NCBI GenBank assembly: GCA_900772715.1
Contig: CAAGRN010000183.1
Span: 1 to 7,519, forward strand
DNA: 7,519 nucleotides
Reading direction: 5' to 3'
Source of the DNA: an uncultured Subdoligranulum sp.
GTDB lineage: Bacteria > Bacillota_A > Clostridia > Oscillospirales > Ruminococcaceae
Of the stretch, positions 1-5,482 are shown in pieces. The translations under genes were made by a program, and so were the position numbers. Positions within the stretch are counted from its first letter, which is position 1. Each line of letters begins with the position of its first letter. Below the pieces are notes generated by a model that was not told the DNA's origin, did no database searches, and saw only the letters and a list, made by a program, of their open reading frames with translations.

Positions 1-105
1 AGCTGGACAGGCGCTGACGGCAATGTTCAGCTTGTCAACAACGGCGCAGCCTATGTGCTGAACGAATCCGGGCAGGTGACGAAGCTTGACCTCTCCGCCC
101 GCCGC
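1..105 (+). CDS. Plus-strand fragment of a propeller-like (lipo)protein, open at left edge and broken at right
   Basis: Frame 1 on the plus strand reads from base 1 without a stop and gives a sensible peptide, including GAAYVLNESGQVTKLDLSA. This has the short strand-turn-strand pattern (YVL, then a polar turn, then VTKLDL) of a WD40/TolB-like or DUF5050-like repeat blade. Codon third positions are mostly C, G or T, as in the neighbouring genes. After about residue 33 the reading turns into Arg/Cys/Ser-rich shadow sequence, although the frame stays open to 555, so the true coding signal ends at about 95-105. There the minus-strand lipoprotein signal takes over, and the two pieces meet tail to tail. 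The fragment may be an inverted later part of that same lipoprotein gene or part of a paralogue. The exact breakpoint cannot be fixed by eye. Function is not assigned beyond resemblance to repeat-blade surface proteins. Confidence 0.45.
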
Positions 106-775
106 TATGCTGCAAGACGATTTTGTCCTGCCAGCAGCCGACGGCAAAGTAGTCCTCGCCGTCCGGTAGATCGTGGTCAAAGAATTTTACCGCACCGCTT
201 TCATCGATGTGCAGACCGCAGATTTCGCCGTAGCTGCGCACAATGCCATACAAGCCCGTGCCATCTGTATACCAGACATAAATATCGGTCAAGTCGGGCA
301 GGGCGTCACTCTCAGCCACACGGCGGCGGTCACTGCCATCTGCATTGCTCACGTCAACATACGCACCGTCGCTGTCATTGTGGCGACCATCGACGATCCA
401 GTAAAGCCGGTCGTCCGTGGGCAGCAGCGCGGACACCGGTACGCAGCCATCCTGTATGCTCGTCATATACGCCGGGCAGTTCCCGTCCGAATGGGTGCAG
501 CCGGATTTTGTGCATAGGATGCGCTGCTCACCCGTGGCAAAATCGATGGATGTAGCGTAGTATTGACCGGCATCGTCAATGTTCATTGCGCTGTAGACGC
601 ACTCCTTTCCCACCGATGCACCCCATGTCGTGTAGACGGGCGTCAGGATGCTTTGCGCGGCAGCAGCGGGCGGTTCGGCAGCGGTCTGGCTGGCGGGTAC
701 ATCCTGCGGCGCGGCGCTGCAGGCAGTCAGCGCCATGGTCAGCAGGCAGGCGGTCAGTTTTGCAGTGTGTTTCAT
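35..775 (-). CDS. Cell-surface lipoprotein, propeller-like, C-terminus replaced at a junction
   Basis: The N-terminus is a lipoprotein signal peptide: a Lys-containing start, a hydrophobic stretch, then lipobox LTAC with lipidated Cys19, followed by an Ala/Pro/Gln-rich linker (about 20-42). Residues 43-222 look like a repeat-blade extracellular domain. They include a C-x4-C-x6-C-P motif (Cys88, Cys93, Cys100; CTKSGCTHSDGNCP), which I recognise from many Clostridia lipoproteins of the DUF5050/TolB-like kind. Ligand and role are unknown. I chose the ATG at 775 rather than the in-frame ATG at 784 because the GGGGG ribosome site touches 784 but is 9 nt from 775. From about residue 224 the sequence becomes Arg/Ser-rich and unlike the rest, ending at a chance stop (35-37). 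The opposite strand codes there, so the native C-terminus is missing. The gene lies 91 nt downstream of the response regulator and is probably co-transcribed with it. Confidence 0.7.
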   Translation of the reverse strand: MKHTAKLTACLLTMALTACSAAPQDVPASQTAAEPPAAAAQSILTPVYTTWGASVGKECVYSAMNIDDAGQYYATSIDFATGEQRILCTKSGCTHSDGNCPAYMTSIQDGCVPVSALLPTDDRLYWIVDGRHNDSDGAYVDVSNADGSDRRRVAESDALPDLTDIYVWYTDGTGLYGIVRSYGEICGLHIDESGAVKFFDHDLPDGEDYFAVGCWQDKIVLQHSGGRRGQASSPARIRSAHRLRRC

Positions 776-784
776 GTTGGTCAT

Positions 785-789
785 CCCCC
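785..789 (-). promoter_or_regulatory. Ribosome binding site deciding the lipoprotein start
   Basis: The G5 run lies directly against the ATG at 784, which is too close to serve it. It is 9 nt upstream of the ATG at 775, a workable distance. This favours the 775 start, which also places Lys at residue 2 of the signal peptide. Confidence 0.45.
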
Positions 790-828
790 GTTTGTTTGTT
801 ATGCCCCCAGCATACCGCAGGTTTGTTT
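790..828 (-). promoter_or_regulatory. Direct repeats AAACAAAC in the lipoprotein leader, candidate response-regulator site
   Basis: Read on the minus strand, AAACAAAC occurs at 821-828 and again at 790-797, start to start 31 bp, close to three helical turns. Between them is a small dyad, TATGC-tgggg-GCATA. OmpR-family regulators usually bind direct repeats on one face of the helix, and such a gene lies just upstream, so autogenous or downstream control is conceivable. The repeats are low in complexity and overlap a further GTTTGTT on the plus strand, so chance is a real alternative. Confidence 0.2.
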
Positions 829-835
829 CCGGTTG

Positions 836-851
836 GTGACATCCTTGTCAC
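836..851. promoter_or_regulatory. Perfect 16-bp dyad GTGACA-N4-TGTCAC between regulator and lipoprotein genes
   Basis: The arms GTGACA and TGTCAC are exact reverse complements with a 4-nt centre. The dyad sits 16 nt past the response-regulator stop and 60 nt before the lipoprotein start. Position and symmetry suit an operator for a dimeric regulator. A short hairpin in the transcript is the other option, but no T-run follows it. No convincing -35/-10 pair overlaps it. Confidence 0.3.
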
Positions 852-866
852 AGGTGCGTTACACTT

Positions 867-1526
867 CTATTCTTTTTCCAACATATACCCGATTTGGCGT
901 ACACTGTGCAGACGGTCGCCAAGGTTCAGCTTGCGGCGCAGACGTGCGATGTGAGTGTCCAGTGTGCGGGTGTCACAGTCCATGCCGTCGTCGCCCCAGA
1001 CGGTTTCATACAAGTAATCCCGGTACAGCGCCCGCCCGCGATTGCGCAAAAACAACAGAAGTAGGTCATATTCCTTGCGGGTCAGGTGCATTTCCTCGCC
1101 GCCGCGCATCACGCGGCAGGCCGCTGTATCCACCGTGTAGTCCCACATTGTGTAGACGGTAGTGCTGCGCCCGGTACGCCGCAGTACGCTTTCCACCCGA
1201 GCCACCAGCTCAATGGGGGCAAACGGCTTGACGATGTAGTCATCCGCGCCGCTGTTCAGCCCGCGCACCCGCTCGGTCACGGCGTCCTTGGCTGTAATGA
1301 AGATGCACGGCGTACCCGTGGGGCGCAGATAGGTCAGCAAATCATACCCGTCCAGATGGGGCATCATCACGTCCAGCAGCACCATGTCGTAGCTGTTCTT
1401 TTCCAGCAAATCCGCCGCTGCGCGGCTGTCGGTCACGGCTTCACAGCGGTAGCCCGCATCGGTCAGGATGCGCCGCACCAGCATGGCAATGGCGGCTTCG
1501 TCGTCCACAATCAAAATCGGCTTCAT
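867..1526 (-). CDS. OmpR/PhoB-family DNA-binding response regulator
   Basis: This is a 219-residue two-domain transcription factor that should be switched on by aspartate phosphorylation. The receiver domain (about 1-117) has the acidic pair Asp8-Asp9, phospho-acceptor Asp52 in LLDVMMPHLDG, Thr78 in FITAK and Lys100 in YIVKPF, so the full catalytic set is present. The winged-helix effector domain (about 122-219) has LTRKEYDLLLLFLRN, the recognition helix region TRTLDTHIARLRRKL (186-200) and a C-terminal wing VRQIGYML. Length is normal for the family. The frame is open up to 1643, but the start at 1526 begins directly with the receiver strand MKPILIVDDE and has an AAAGGGGG ribosome site 8 nt away. 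No histidine kinase lies beside it; the downstream neighbour is the lipoprotein gene. The signal and regulon cannot be read from the sequence. Confidence 0.93.
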   Translation of the reverse strand: MKPILIVDDEAAIAMLVRRILTDAGYRCEAVTDSRAAADLLEKNSYDMVLLDVMMPHLDGYDLLTYLRPTGTPCIFITAKDAVTERVRGLNSGADDYIVKPFAPIELVARVESVLRRTGRSTTVYTMWDYTVDTAACRVMRGGEEMHLTRKEYDLLLLFLRNRGRALYRDYLYETVWGDDGMDCDTRTLDTHIARLRRKLNLGDRLHSVRQIGYMLEKE

Positions 1527-1534
1527 TCGGCAGT

Positions 1535-1542
1535 CCCCCTTT
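1535..1542 (-). promoter_or_regulatory. Ribosome binding site of the response regulator
   Basis: AAAGGGGG lies 8 nt before the ATG at 1526. It fixes the start there rather than at the upstream in-frame ATG at 1643, whose extra 39 residues match nothing in the receiver fold. Confidence 0.55.
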
Positions 1543-1550
1543 ACGCTCCC

Positions 1551-1576
1551 ATTGTACAACAAAATGTTACATCCCG
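1551..1576 (-). promoter_or_regulatory. Weak candidate promoter of the response regulator
   Basis: On the minus strand TACAAT (1551-1556) is a good -10 hexamer 24 nt before the start codon. The only -35-like element is TTCACC (4 of 6), 19 nt upstream, a long spacing. The AT-rich stretch with low coding potential between 1551 and 1610 fits a promoter zone, and the previous gene ends at a terminator just upstream, so a promoter is expected here. Confidence 0.33.
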
Positions 1577-1644
1577 GTGAACTTTTGGTCCAAATTTTTA
1601 TGCCCATTTTTGCAAACCGCCTTGCCGCACCACATATGCGCATA

Positions 1645-1696
1645 AAGGAACAGCCCCTTCCGCCGAAATTGCACCGGCAGAAGGGGCTGTTACCTT
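1645..1696 (-). terminator. Hairpin terminator after the large membrane-protein gene
   Basis: A 12-bp perfect stem (AACAGCCCCTTC with GAAGGGGCTGTT) is extended outside by AAGG/CCTT across one bulged A and inside by GCCG/CGGC. It starts about 17 nt after the TAA at 1713. On the minus strand the stem is followed only by a short CCTTTAT, so the U-tract is weak. On the plus strand a richer T stretch (1709-1720) follows, but no plus-strand gene needs it. It separates the membrane-protein gene from the response regulator. Confidence 0.65.
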
Positions 1697-1712
1697 AACC
1701 TATTGGAATTTT

Positions 1713-3674
1713 TTATTTTTCCGACATTTTGCGCCGGTCCGCCACATCAATGACAAGCCCGGTAATAAAGGCGGCAATATCCAGGAAGAACGCCAGTATA
1801 AGAGAGAATACCGCCAGCTGGCAATAGGGGCTTCCCAGATAAATCAGCGCTTGGTCAACCGGGTTATGCTCGGAAATATACAGGCGCTGTGCATCGTCTA
1901 ACTTGTCAAGGGCATCGGCGCGGTCATACTCCTGCCCGCTGTCGCTGACGGGCAGACCGCTGATCGTCGCTTTGAGAAGCTCCAGTTTCTCCGTCCACAG
2001 CGGCTCCCAGTTTTCCGTGTCCTGCGTCGTGTCTGCCGCCATACTGTTGATCTGATTTTTCAGCGCATCGCCGGATGCTTTCAGAACGGCGTAATCCTGC
2101 ACCTTGCGGATAAAACTGTCCATATCATTCAATAATGTCTGAAAATCCGCGTCCGCCCCACTATCCTGTGCGGCTTGCAGCTGTTCAAACACAGCGCGTG
2201 CCTGCTGTTCAATTGCGTCCGTATCCACATCGGTCTGAAGCAGCGCGCTTTGAATACTGCGCAAAGCCTGCCCGGTCTGCACAGAAGCTGCACTCTCGGC
2301 AATTCCCAGCACACCTGCGTACCGCTGCAGAATTCCCTGCGCCTGCTGATAATCCTGCAGGTCCTGTTGCTGCCGGTTCATCGTGTCCTGCAAATTGCTC
2401 AACCGCGATGCCGCGCTGCTATAAGCATTCTGCAAGGCGGTGGTATTGCTTCCATACGGCGCATTGCGCAGGGCGCTGGCTGCGCTGTTCTGCGCTTCTG
2501 CAGCTGCCGTCAAGGCATCCTGCGTCTGGCTTACCTGCTGCGTCAGCTGCTCGATGCGGGTTTCCACCTGTTCGGTAAGCTGTGTCAGCGCTGCGGCAGC
2601 CTGTTCGCGCACGCCGGAGGAAGCCCCCTCCTGTGTGGCGGTCTGCATCGCTTGGATGGCCGAAGCGATTTCATTCTTTGCCGCAAAGTCCGCATCATCA
2701 GCGTAGCTTGCCTTGTCGGCTGCCAAATCTAATCCGGAAGGATTCTGTGCTGTTTCGGGGTCGGCGGTCTTGCTGGCAGCGTACAGCGCCGCCACCTCAT
2801 CACCCAGCGTTTCCCGCAGGGCGTCGCTGCTGATTTGTACAAATTCATCCGCTTTGTACAGTTCATTTCGATACACGGACTGTACCAGCAGGCGGCTTTC
2901 GGTCTGCCAGCTTTTTTCGTAGACCGTGCCAACGATAAAAACATAGCTGAACCACGAGGAGCAGAACAAGACCACGCCGCTGAGCGCCAGCACGCAGATT
3001 TTCCCGCGCAGACTATGTATCCAGCGCCAGAAGGTCGGCAGGTAGAAGTTCAGCCCCAGCAGGATGCTTTGTATGGCAAACGAAGCAAGATTTGCCTGCC
3101 ACGCCTGCGAAAACACATAGTCCCGCATACCCTGTGCCGTACTCCACCACGAAACGATGGCCAGCAATACCGTAGCAAGGCGCAGCAGTGTCAAAATCAT
3201 TCCCTGCGAGTCTGCGGCTTTGGGCTTGCATCGTTCCGCCGCTTTTTGCAGACGATCCCAAATGTTGGTTTCTGTTTCCTGCGCAGCAGTTTGCTGCAAG
3301 GCTGCCTGTATCAGCAGCGAAATCCCCTGAACCGCTGCCACCAGCACCCACATACCGCACAGGCTGTTTATAAAGGTCCCCGCGTTGCTCAAGGGCGTGG
3401 GGATTTCCGCCACGCAGGTATTGAACACAAATGCCATCAGTGTGATAAAACCTGCCGCGGCAATCGCCACGGATTTTTCTGTGCTTTTTTCTCCGCGCAA
3501 AAGCCCCACATAGCTGAAGAAATTCAGCACCAGCAGCAGAATGTTCACGGTGACCACGCCGGATGGATGGGAGGAAACCATCTGCTGGCACAGCAAGACC
3601 CCCGCCGCCGTCAGGGGCGGCAAAAGAAAAGCCTGCCGTTTCCAAAATCCACCTTTATCCGAATTCTTTTCCAT
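1713..3674 (-). CDS. Large polytopic membrane protein with a long extracellular helical domain, function unknown
   Basis: This protein has 653 residues and I do not recognise the family. Likely membrane segments are at about 14-32, 39-59, 68-88, 103-125, 158-178, 195-215, 225-250 and 617-642. Basic residues at the N-terminus, in the 135-155 loop, before segment 7 and at the C-terminus (VADRRKMSEK) place these parts inside, so residues 251-616 should be outside the cell. That outer domain is rich in Ala, Gln, Glu, Asp and Ser with long Gln/Leu heptad-like runs (about 335-445), suggesting coiled coils. Cysteine is absent from it until Cys618, at the last membrane segment. The layout recalls surface stalk or scaffold proteins and, loosely, EsaA/YhgE-type proteins, but the segment order differs. 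I chose the start at 3674 because of a GAGGTG ribosome site 6 nt upstream; the in-frame ATG at 3743 would lie upstream of the likely transcription start. It appears to be its own transcription unit. Confidence 0.88.
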   Translation of the reverse strand: MEKNSDKGGFWKRQAFLLPPLTAAGVLLCQQMVSSHPSGVVTVNILLLVLNFFSYVGLLRGEKSTEKSVAIAAAGFITLMAFVFNTCVAEIPTPLSNAGTFINSLCGMWVLVAAVQGISLLIQAALQQTAAQETETNIWDRLQKAAERCKPKAADSQGMILTLLRLATVLLAIVSWWSTAQGMRDYVFSQAWQANLASFAIQSILLGLNFYLPTFWRWIHSLRGKICVLALSGVVLFCSSWFSYVFIVGTVYEKSWQTESRLLVQSVYRNELYKADEFVQISSDALRETLGDEVAALYAASKTADPETAQNPSGLDLAADKASYADDADFAAKNEIASAIQAMQTATQEGASSGVREQAAAALTQLTEQVETRIEQLTQQVSQTQDALTAAAEAQNSAASALRNAPYGSNTTALQNAYSSAASRLSNLQDTMNRQQQDLQDYQQAQGILQRYAGVLGIAESAASVQTGQALRSIQSALLQTDVDTDAIEQQARAVFEQLQAAQDSGADADFQTLLNDMDSFIRKVQDYAVLKASGDALKNQINSMAADTTQDTENWEPLWTEKLELLKATISGLPVSDSGQEYDRADALDKLDDAQRLYISEHNPVDQALIYLGSPYCQLAVFSLILAFFLDIAAFITGLVIDVADRRKMSEK

Positions 3675-3680
3675 CCGTCC

Positions 3681-3686
3681 CACCTC
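3681..3686 (-). promoter_or_regulatory. Ribosome binding site of the membrane protein
   Basis: GAGGTG lies 6 nt before the ATG at 3674. Together with the promoter just upstream it rules out the longer reading from 3743. Confidence 0.6.
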
Positions 3687-3721
3687 GCGCGCAAATTGTT
3701 TTCTGCATTCCTTATGGGACC

Positions 3722-3751
3722 AGTATAGCATAGCTTTCGGCATTTACGCAA
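3722..3751 (-). promoter_or_regulatory. Candidate sigma-A-type promoter of the membrane-protein gene
   Basis: On the minus strand TTGCGT (3746-3751) and TATACT (3722-3727) are separated by 18 nt. The -10 is 5 of 6 to consensus; the -35 keeps only TTG. Predicted transcription would begin near 3715, giving a leader of about 40 nt before the ATG at 3674. It lies in the 126-nt gap after the desulfidase stop, where I see no clear terminator, so some read-through from the desulfidase is possible. Confidence 0.45.
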
Positions 3752-3800
3752 CGAGTCGTCCTAAATTTTACATCTTGTTTGTGTGACCGATGCCTTTGGT

Positions 3801-5081
3801 TCAGTTCCCGATCATAATATTCAGAATTTCGCAATCGGTGCTGCGCATACCGCGGTTGGCAAGGCGCCCGACATTGGCAATGGTGTTTTCTACGCCCTTG
3901 GTCACGATGCCGTCGCCGCCGTAGAACTGACAGCCCTGCCGGTACATTTGGTAACCCAGCAGACCGTTGCGCACAGCCGTTGCGATTTTGGCGGCACACG
4001 ACGGCTTGGCGCCGTCACACACCATACCGGACAAAATCGCCAGCCCGTTGACGATGGTATGGGCAATCACCTCGTAATCGCCGCCGTCCAGCCATGCAAT
4101 GCCGCACGCCGCGCCGATTCCGGCGCTGGTGGCACCGCAAAATGCGGACAAACGACCGATCCCTGTTTTTTGGTGGATGGTGATCAAATCAGAGATCAGC
4201 ACCGCCCGCAGCAGTTTTTCCTGCGCAGCACCGATTTCTTTTGCATAGACAACGACCGGCAGGGATGCCGTCATCCCTTGGTTTCCGCTGCCGGAAACAA
4301 TGCCCACCGGCAGCTCGCACCCGCTCATACGCGCATCGCTTCCTGCCGCTGCAGCGGCTGCCGCACGGGTATAGACGTCGGCGTTTTCTGCCTTCAGGAT
4401 CGTGCGCCCGACCTGTGCGCCCCAGCTGTTCTTCATCCCTTCCTCCGAGATGGCGGTGTTGCACCGGATCTGGCGTTCCAGCAAAGCGCGAACTTCTTCC
4501 AAGTCCACCGTTTCGGCATACTCCAGAATCCCCTCCACCGTCATTTGGCTTCGGTCGGTTTCCGCTGCTTCCTGGGCGGTTTCCCCGCAATGCGGCAAAG
4601 GCTGCGGCTCGCCGTTGTGTTCCACCCGGGTGATATGGGTATGGAAATCCTCGATCACCGTGCAAGAGGTTTCCCCGTCCGCCGTCAGGCAAACCTCTAT
4701 GTAAAAAATCTTGTCATTGGGTGCCGTATGTACCTCCACAGGGCAGCTGCGCAGCGCCTGTTTGGTTTTTTCGCGCTGCGGTGCTGTCACGTGGGAGATC
4801 ACCTGCAGCCCCGCTGTTTCATCCCCGGCGACAACGCCCAGGATAGCGGCGGTTTCCAGCCCTTTCATCCCGTCCGTGTTGGGGACAATGACGCTTTTTA
4901 CATTTTTGATGATGTTGCCGCTGACATATAACTCACATTTGCAGATGCTTTGCGGCTTATCCAGAATGCTTCGGGCAACGGCTCCGGCATAGGCAACGGC
5001 AACCGGCTCTGTGCAGCCCATCGCCAGAAGAAGCTCCTCCCGCAGAATATCCCCGTACATAGCATAGGTTTCTTTTTTCAT
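3801..5081 (-). CDS. L-cysteine desulfidase-like protein (UPF0597 / CyuA-CdsB family)
   Basis: Predicted cytoplasmic iron-sulfur enzyme of 426 residues, full length for the family. Characterised relatives (archaeal CdsB, enterobacterial CyuA/YhaM) split L-cysteine into pyruvate, ammonia and sulfide. Signature features are GCTEP with Cys23 near the N-terminus, PNTDGMKG (67-74), the glycine-rich SGSGNQGM (263-270), and Cys315 (AFCGATSAG), Cys355 and Cys362 (MVCDGAKPSC). The C315-C355-C362 spacing of 40 then 7 equals the spacing of the cysteines I recall as proposed [4Fe-4S] ligands in CdsB, so the metal site looks intact. The fold is also related to the alpha part of iron-sulfur serine dehydratases, so action on serine or another amino acid is possible. 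The start at 5081 has an AGGAGGG site 7 nt upstream; the in-frame ATG at 5099 would precede that site. An AraC-regulator stump ends 26 nt upstream. Confidence 0.9.
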   Translation of the reverse strand: MKKETYAMYGDILREELLLAMGCTEPVAVAYAGAVARSILDKPQSICKCELYVSGNIIKNVKSVIVPNTDGMKGLETAAILGVVAGDETAGLQVISHVTAPQREKTKQALRSCPVEVHTAPNDKIFYIEVCLTADGETSCTVIEDFHTHITRVEHNGEPQPLPHCGETAQEAAETDRSQMTVEGILEYAETVDLEEVRALLERQIRCNTAISEEGMKNSWGAQVGRTILKAENADVYTRAAAAAAAGSDARMSGCELPVGIVSGSGNQGMTASLPVVVYAKEIGAAQEKLLRAVLISDLITIHQKTGIGRLSAFCGATSAGIGAACGIAWLDGGDYEVIAHTIVNGLAILSGMVCDGAKPSCAAKIATAVRNGLLGYQMYRQGCQFYGGDGIVTKGVENTIANVGRLANRGMRSTDCEILNIMIGN

Positions 5082-5088
5082 GGATTTT

Positions 5089-5095
5089 CCCTCCT
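5089..5095 (-). promoter_or_regulatory. Strong ribosome binding site of the desulfidase
   Basis: AGGAGGG is a near-perfect Shine-Dalgarno site, 7 nt before the ATG at 5081. It sits inside the reading that would start at 5099, which argues against that longer start. Confidence 0.75.
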
Positions 5096-5107
5096 GCACA
5101 CGATTTT

Positions 5108-5272
5108 TTACGGCTCAGCGTCATGCGGGCAGATTCTGCTGCGGTATTCCGAAGGAACAATGCCCGTCATTTTCTTGAAAATTCTTGTAAAATATTGGGG
5201 GTTATCGAACCCCACCATACCTGCCACTTCCCCGGCGCGGTATCGCATATCGCGCAGAAGCTGGGCATCGCA
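5108..5272 (-). pseudogene. C-terminal remnant of an AraC-family regulator
   Basis: The minus-strand frame ending at the TAA in 5108-5110 gives 54 residues that match the second helix-turn-helix of AraC/XylS regulators: DAQLLRDMRYRAGEVAGMVG, then GFDNPQYFTRIFKKMTGIVP and SEYRSR. The hallmark positions (LL..., EVA..VGF....YF.R.FKK..G..PSEYR) are all present. Further upstream the frame loses resemblance at about 5273 and meets a stop at 5318-5320, so the first helix-turn-helix and the whole sensor domain are missing. A 5' deletion or recombination is inferred. The remnant ends 26 nt before the desulfidase start, suggesting the lost regulator was once encoded in the same operon. A short peptide could still be made, but with one half of a bipartite DNA-binding domain it is unlikely to work as a normal AraC factor. 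Confidence 0.75.
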
Positions 5273-5277
5273 CGTAT

Positions 5278-5306
5278 ATAATAGCACAATTCTGCATAAT
5301 TGGGAA
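5278..5306 (-). promoter_or_regulatory. Candidate promoter for the AraC remnant and desulfidase
   Basis: On the minus strand TTCCCA (5301-5306) and TATTAT (5278-5283) are 17 nt apart, with 4 of 6 and 5 of 6 matches to sigma-A consensus. Transcription would begin near 5271, right where AraC homology starts, so the transcript would carry the remnant followed by the desulfidase. Its position at the breakpoint suggests the desulfidase may have gained a new promoter when the regulator gene was cut. Confidence 0.42.
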
Positions 5307-5423
5307 CTATATTCTGTTTATCTCCGGCATGGCTTTTGATTCGCATACGCATACCGATGGTGCAAATCAGCGGAATGCAGCGCCCGGTTTCCTGACGCTG
5401 ACAGGCAAAAAATCCGCAAAATC
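5307..5423. other. Non-coding stretch between AraC remnant and terminator
   Basis: I see no convincing gene here on either strand; the short open frames lack ribosome sites and familiar motifs. Together with the promoter and terminator it forms the gap of about 210 nt between the AraC homology (5272) and the LuxR stop (5483). It is where the missing front of the AraC gene would be expected, so it is probably deletion-junction sequence. Confidence 0.4.
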
Positions 5424-5466
5424 ACACCGCAGGGGATCCCCGATTGGTGGGGATCCCCTGCGGTGT
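5424..5466 (-). terminator. Strong hairpin terminator of the LuxR-type regulator gene
   Basis: The arms at 5424-5441 and 5449-5466 are perfect 18-bp reverse complements around a 7-nt loop (gattggt). The stem is GC-rich and is centred on a GGATCC in each arm. It begins 16 nt after the stop codon of the LuxR-type gene. On the minus strand the stem is followed by GATTTT and, after a few bases, a T6 run, giving a split U-tract. It should insulate the AraC remnant and desulfidase from LuxR transcription. Confidence 0.82.
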
Positions 5467-5482
5467 TTGTTAATAATCGGAG

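Noticed and set aside
835..852. CRP-type binding site (TGTGA-N6-TCACA)
   Set aside because: The half-site spacing is 8 rather than 6 and one outer base differs; kept only as a generic dyad.
1527..1643. 39-residue N-terminal extension of the response regulator
   Set aside because: The receiver fold begins at MKPILIVDDE, the ribosome site serves 1526, and the extension runs through the likely promoter and close to the upstream terminator.
2835..3728. Plus-strand open frame of 297 codons opposite the membrane protein
   Set aside because: His/Gln/Arg-rich shadow of a hydrophobic minus-strand gene with clear membrane segments, promoter and ribosome site; no independent coding evidence.
3783..4931. 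Long plus-strand open frame of 382 codons opposite the desulfidase
   Set aside because: It is antisense to a well-recognised gene, has no ribosome site or familiar motif, and its composition (many Arg, His, Cys, Gly) is typical of a shadow frame in GC-rich DNA.
5198..5213. GGGGTT-atcg-AACCCC hairpin
   Set aside because: It falls inside the conserved GFDNPQ codons of the AraC helix-turn-helix, so the symmetry is explained by coding sequence and no T-run follows.
5167..5352. Minus-strand 61-codon open frame over the AraC remnant
   Set aside because: It is in a different frame from the AraC homology and simply mirrors it; the peptide has no recognisable motif and no ribosome site.
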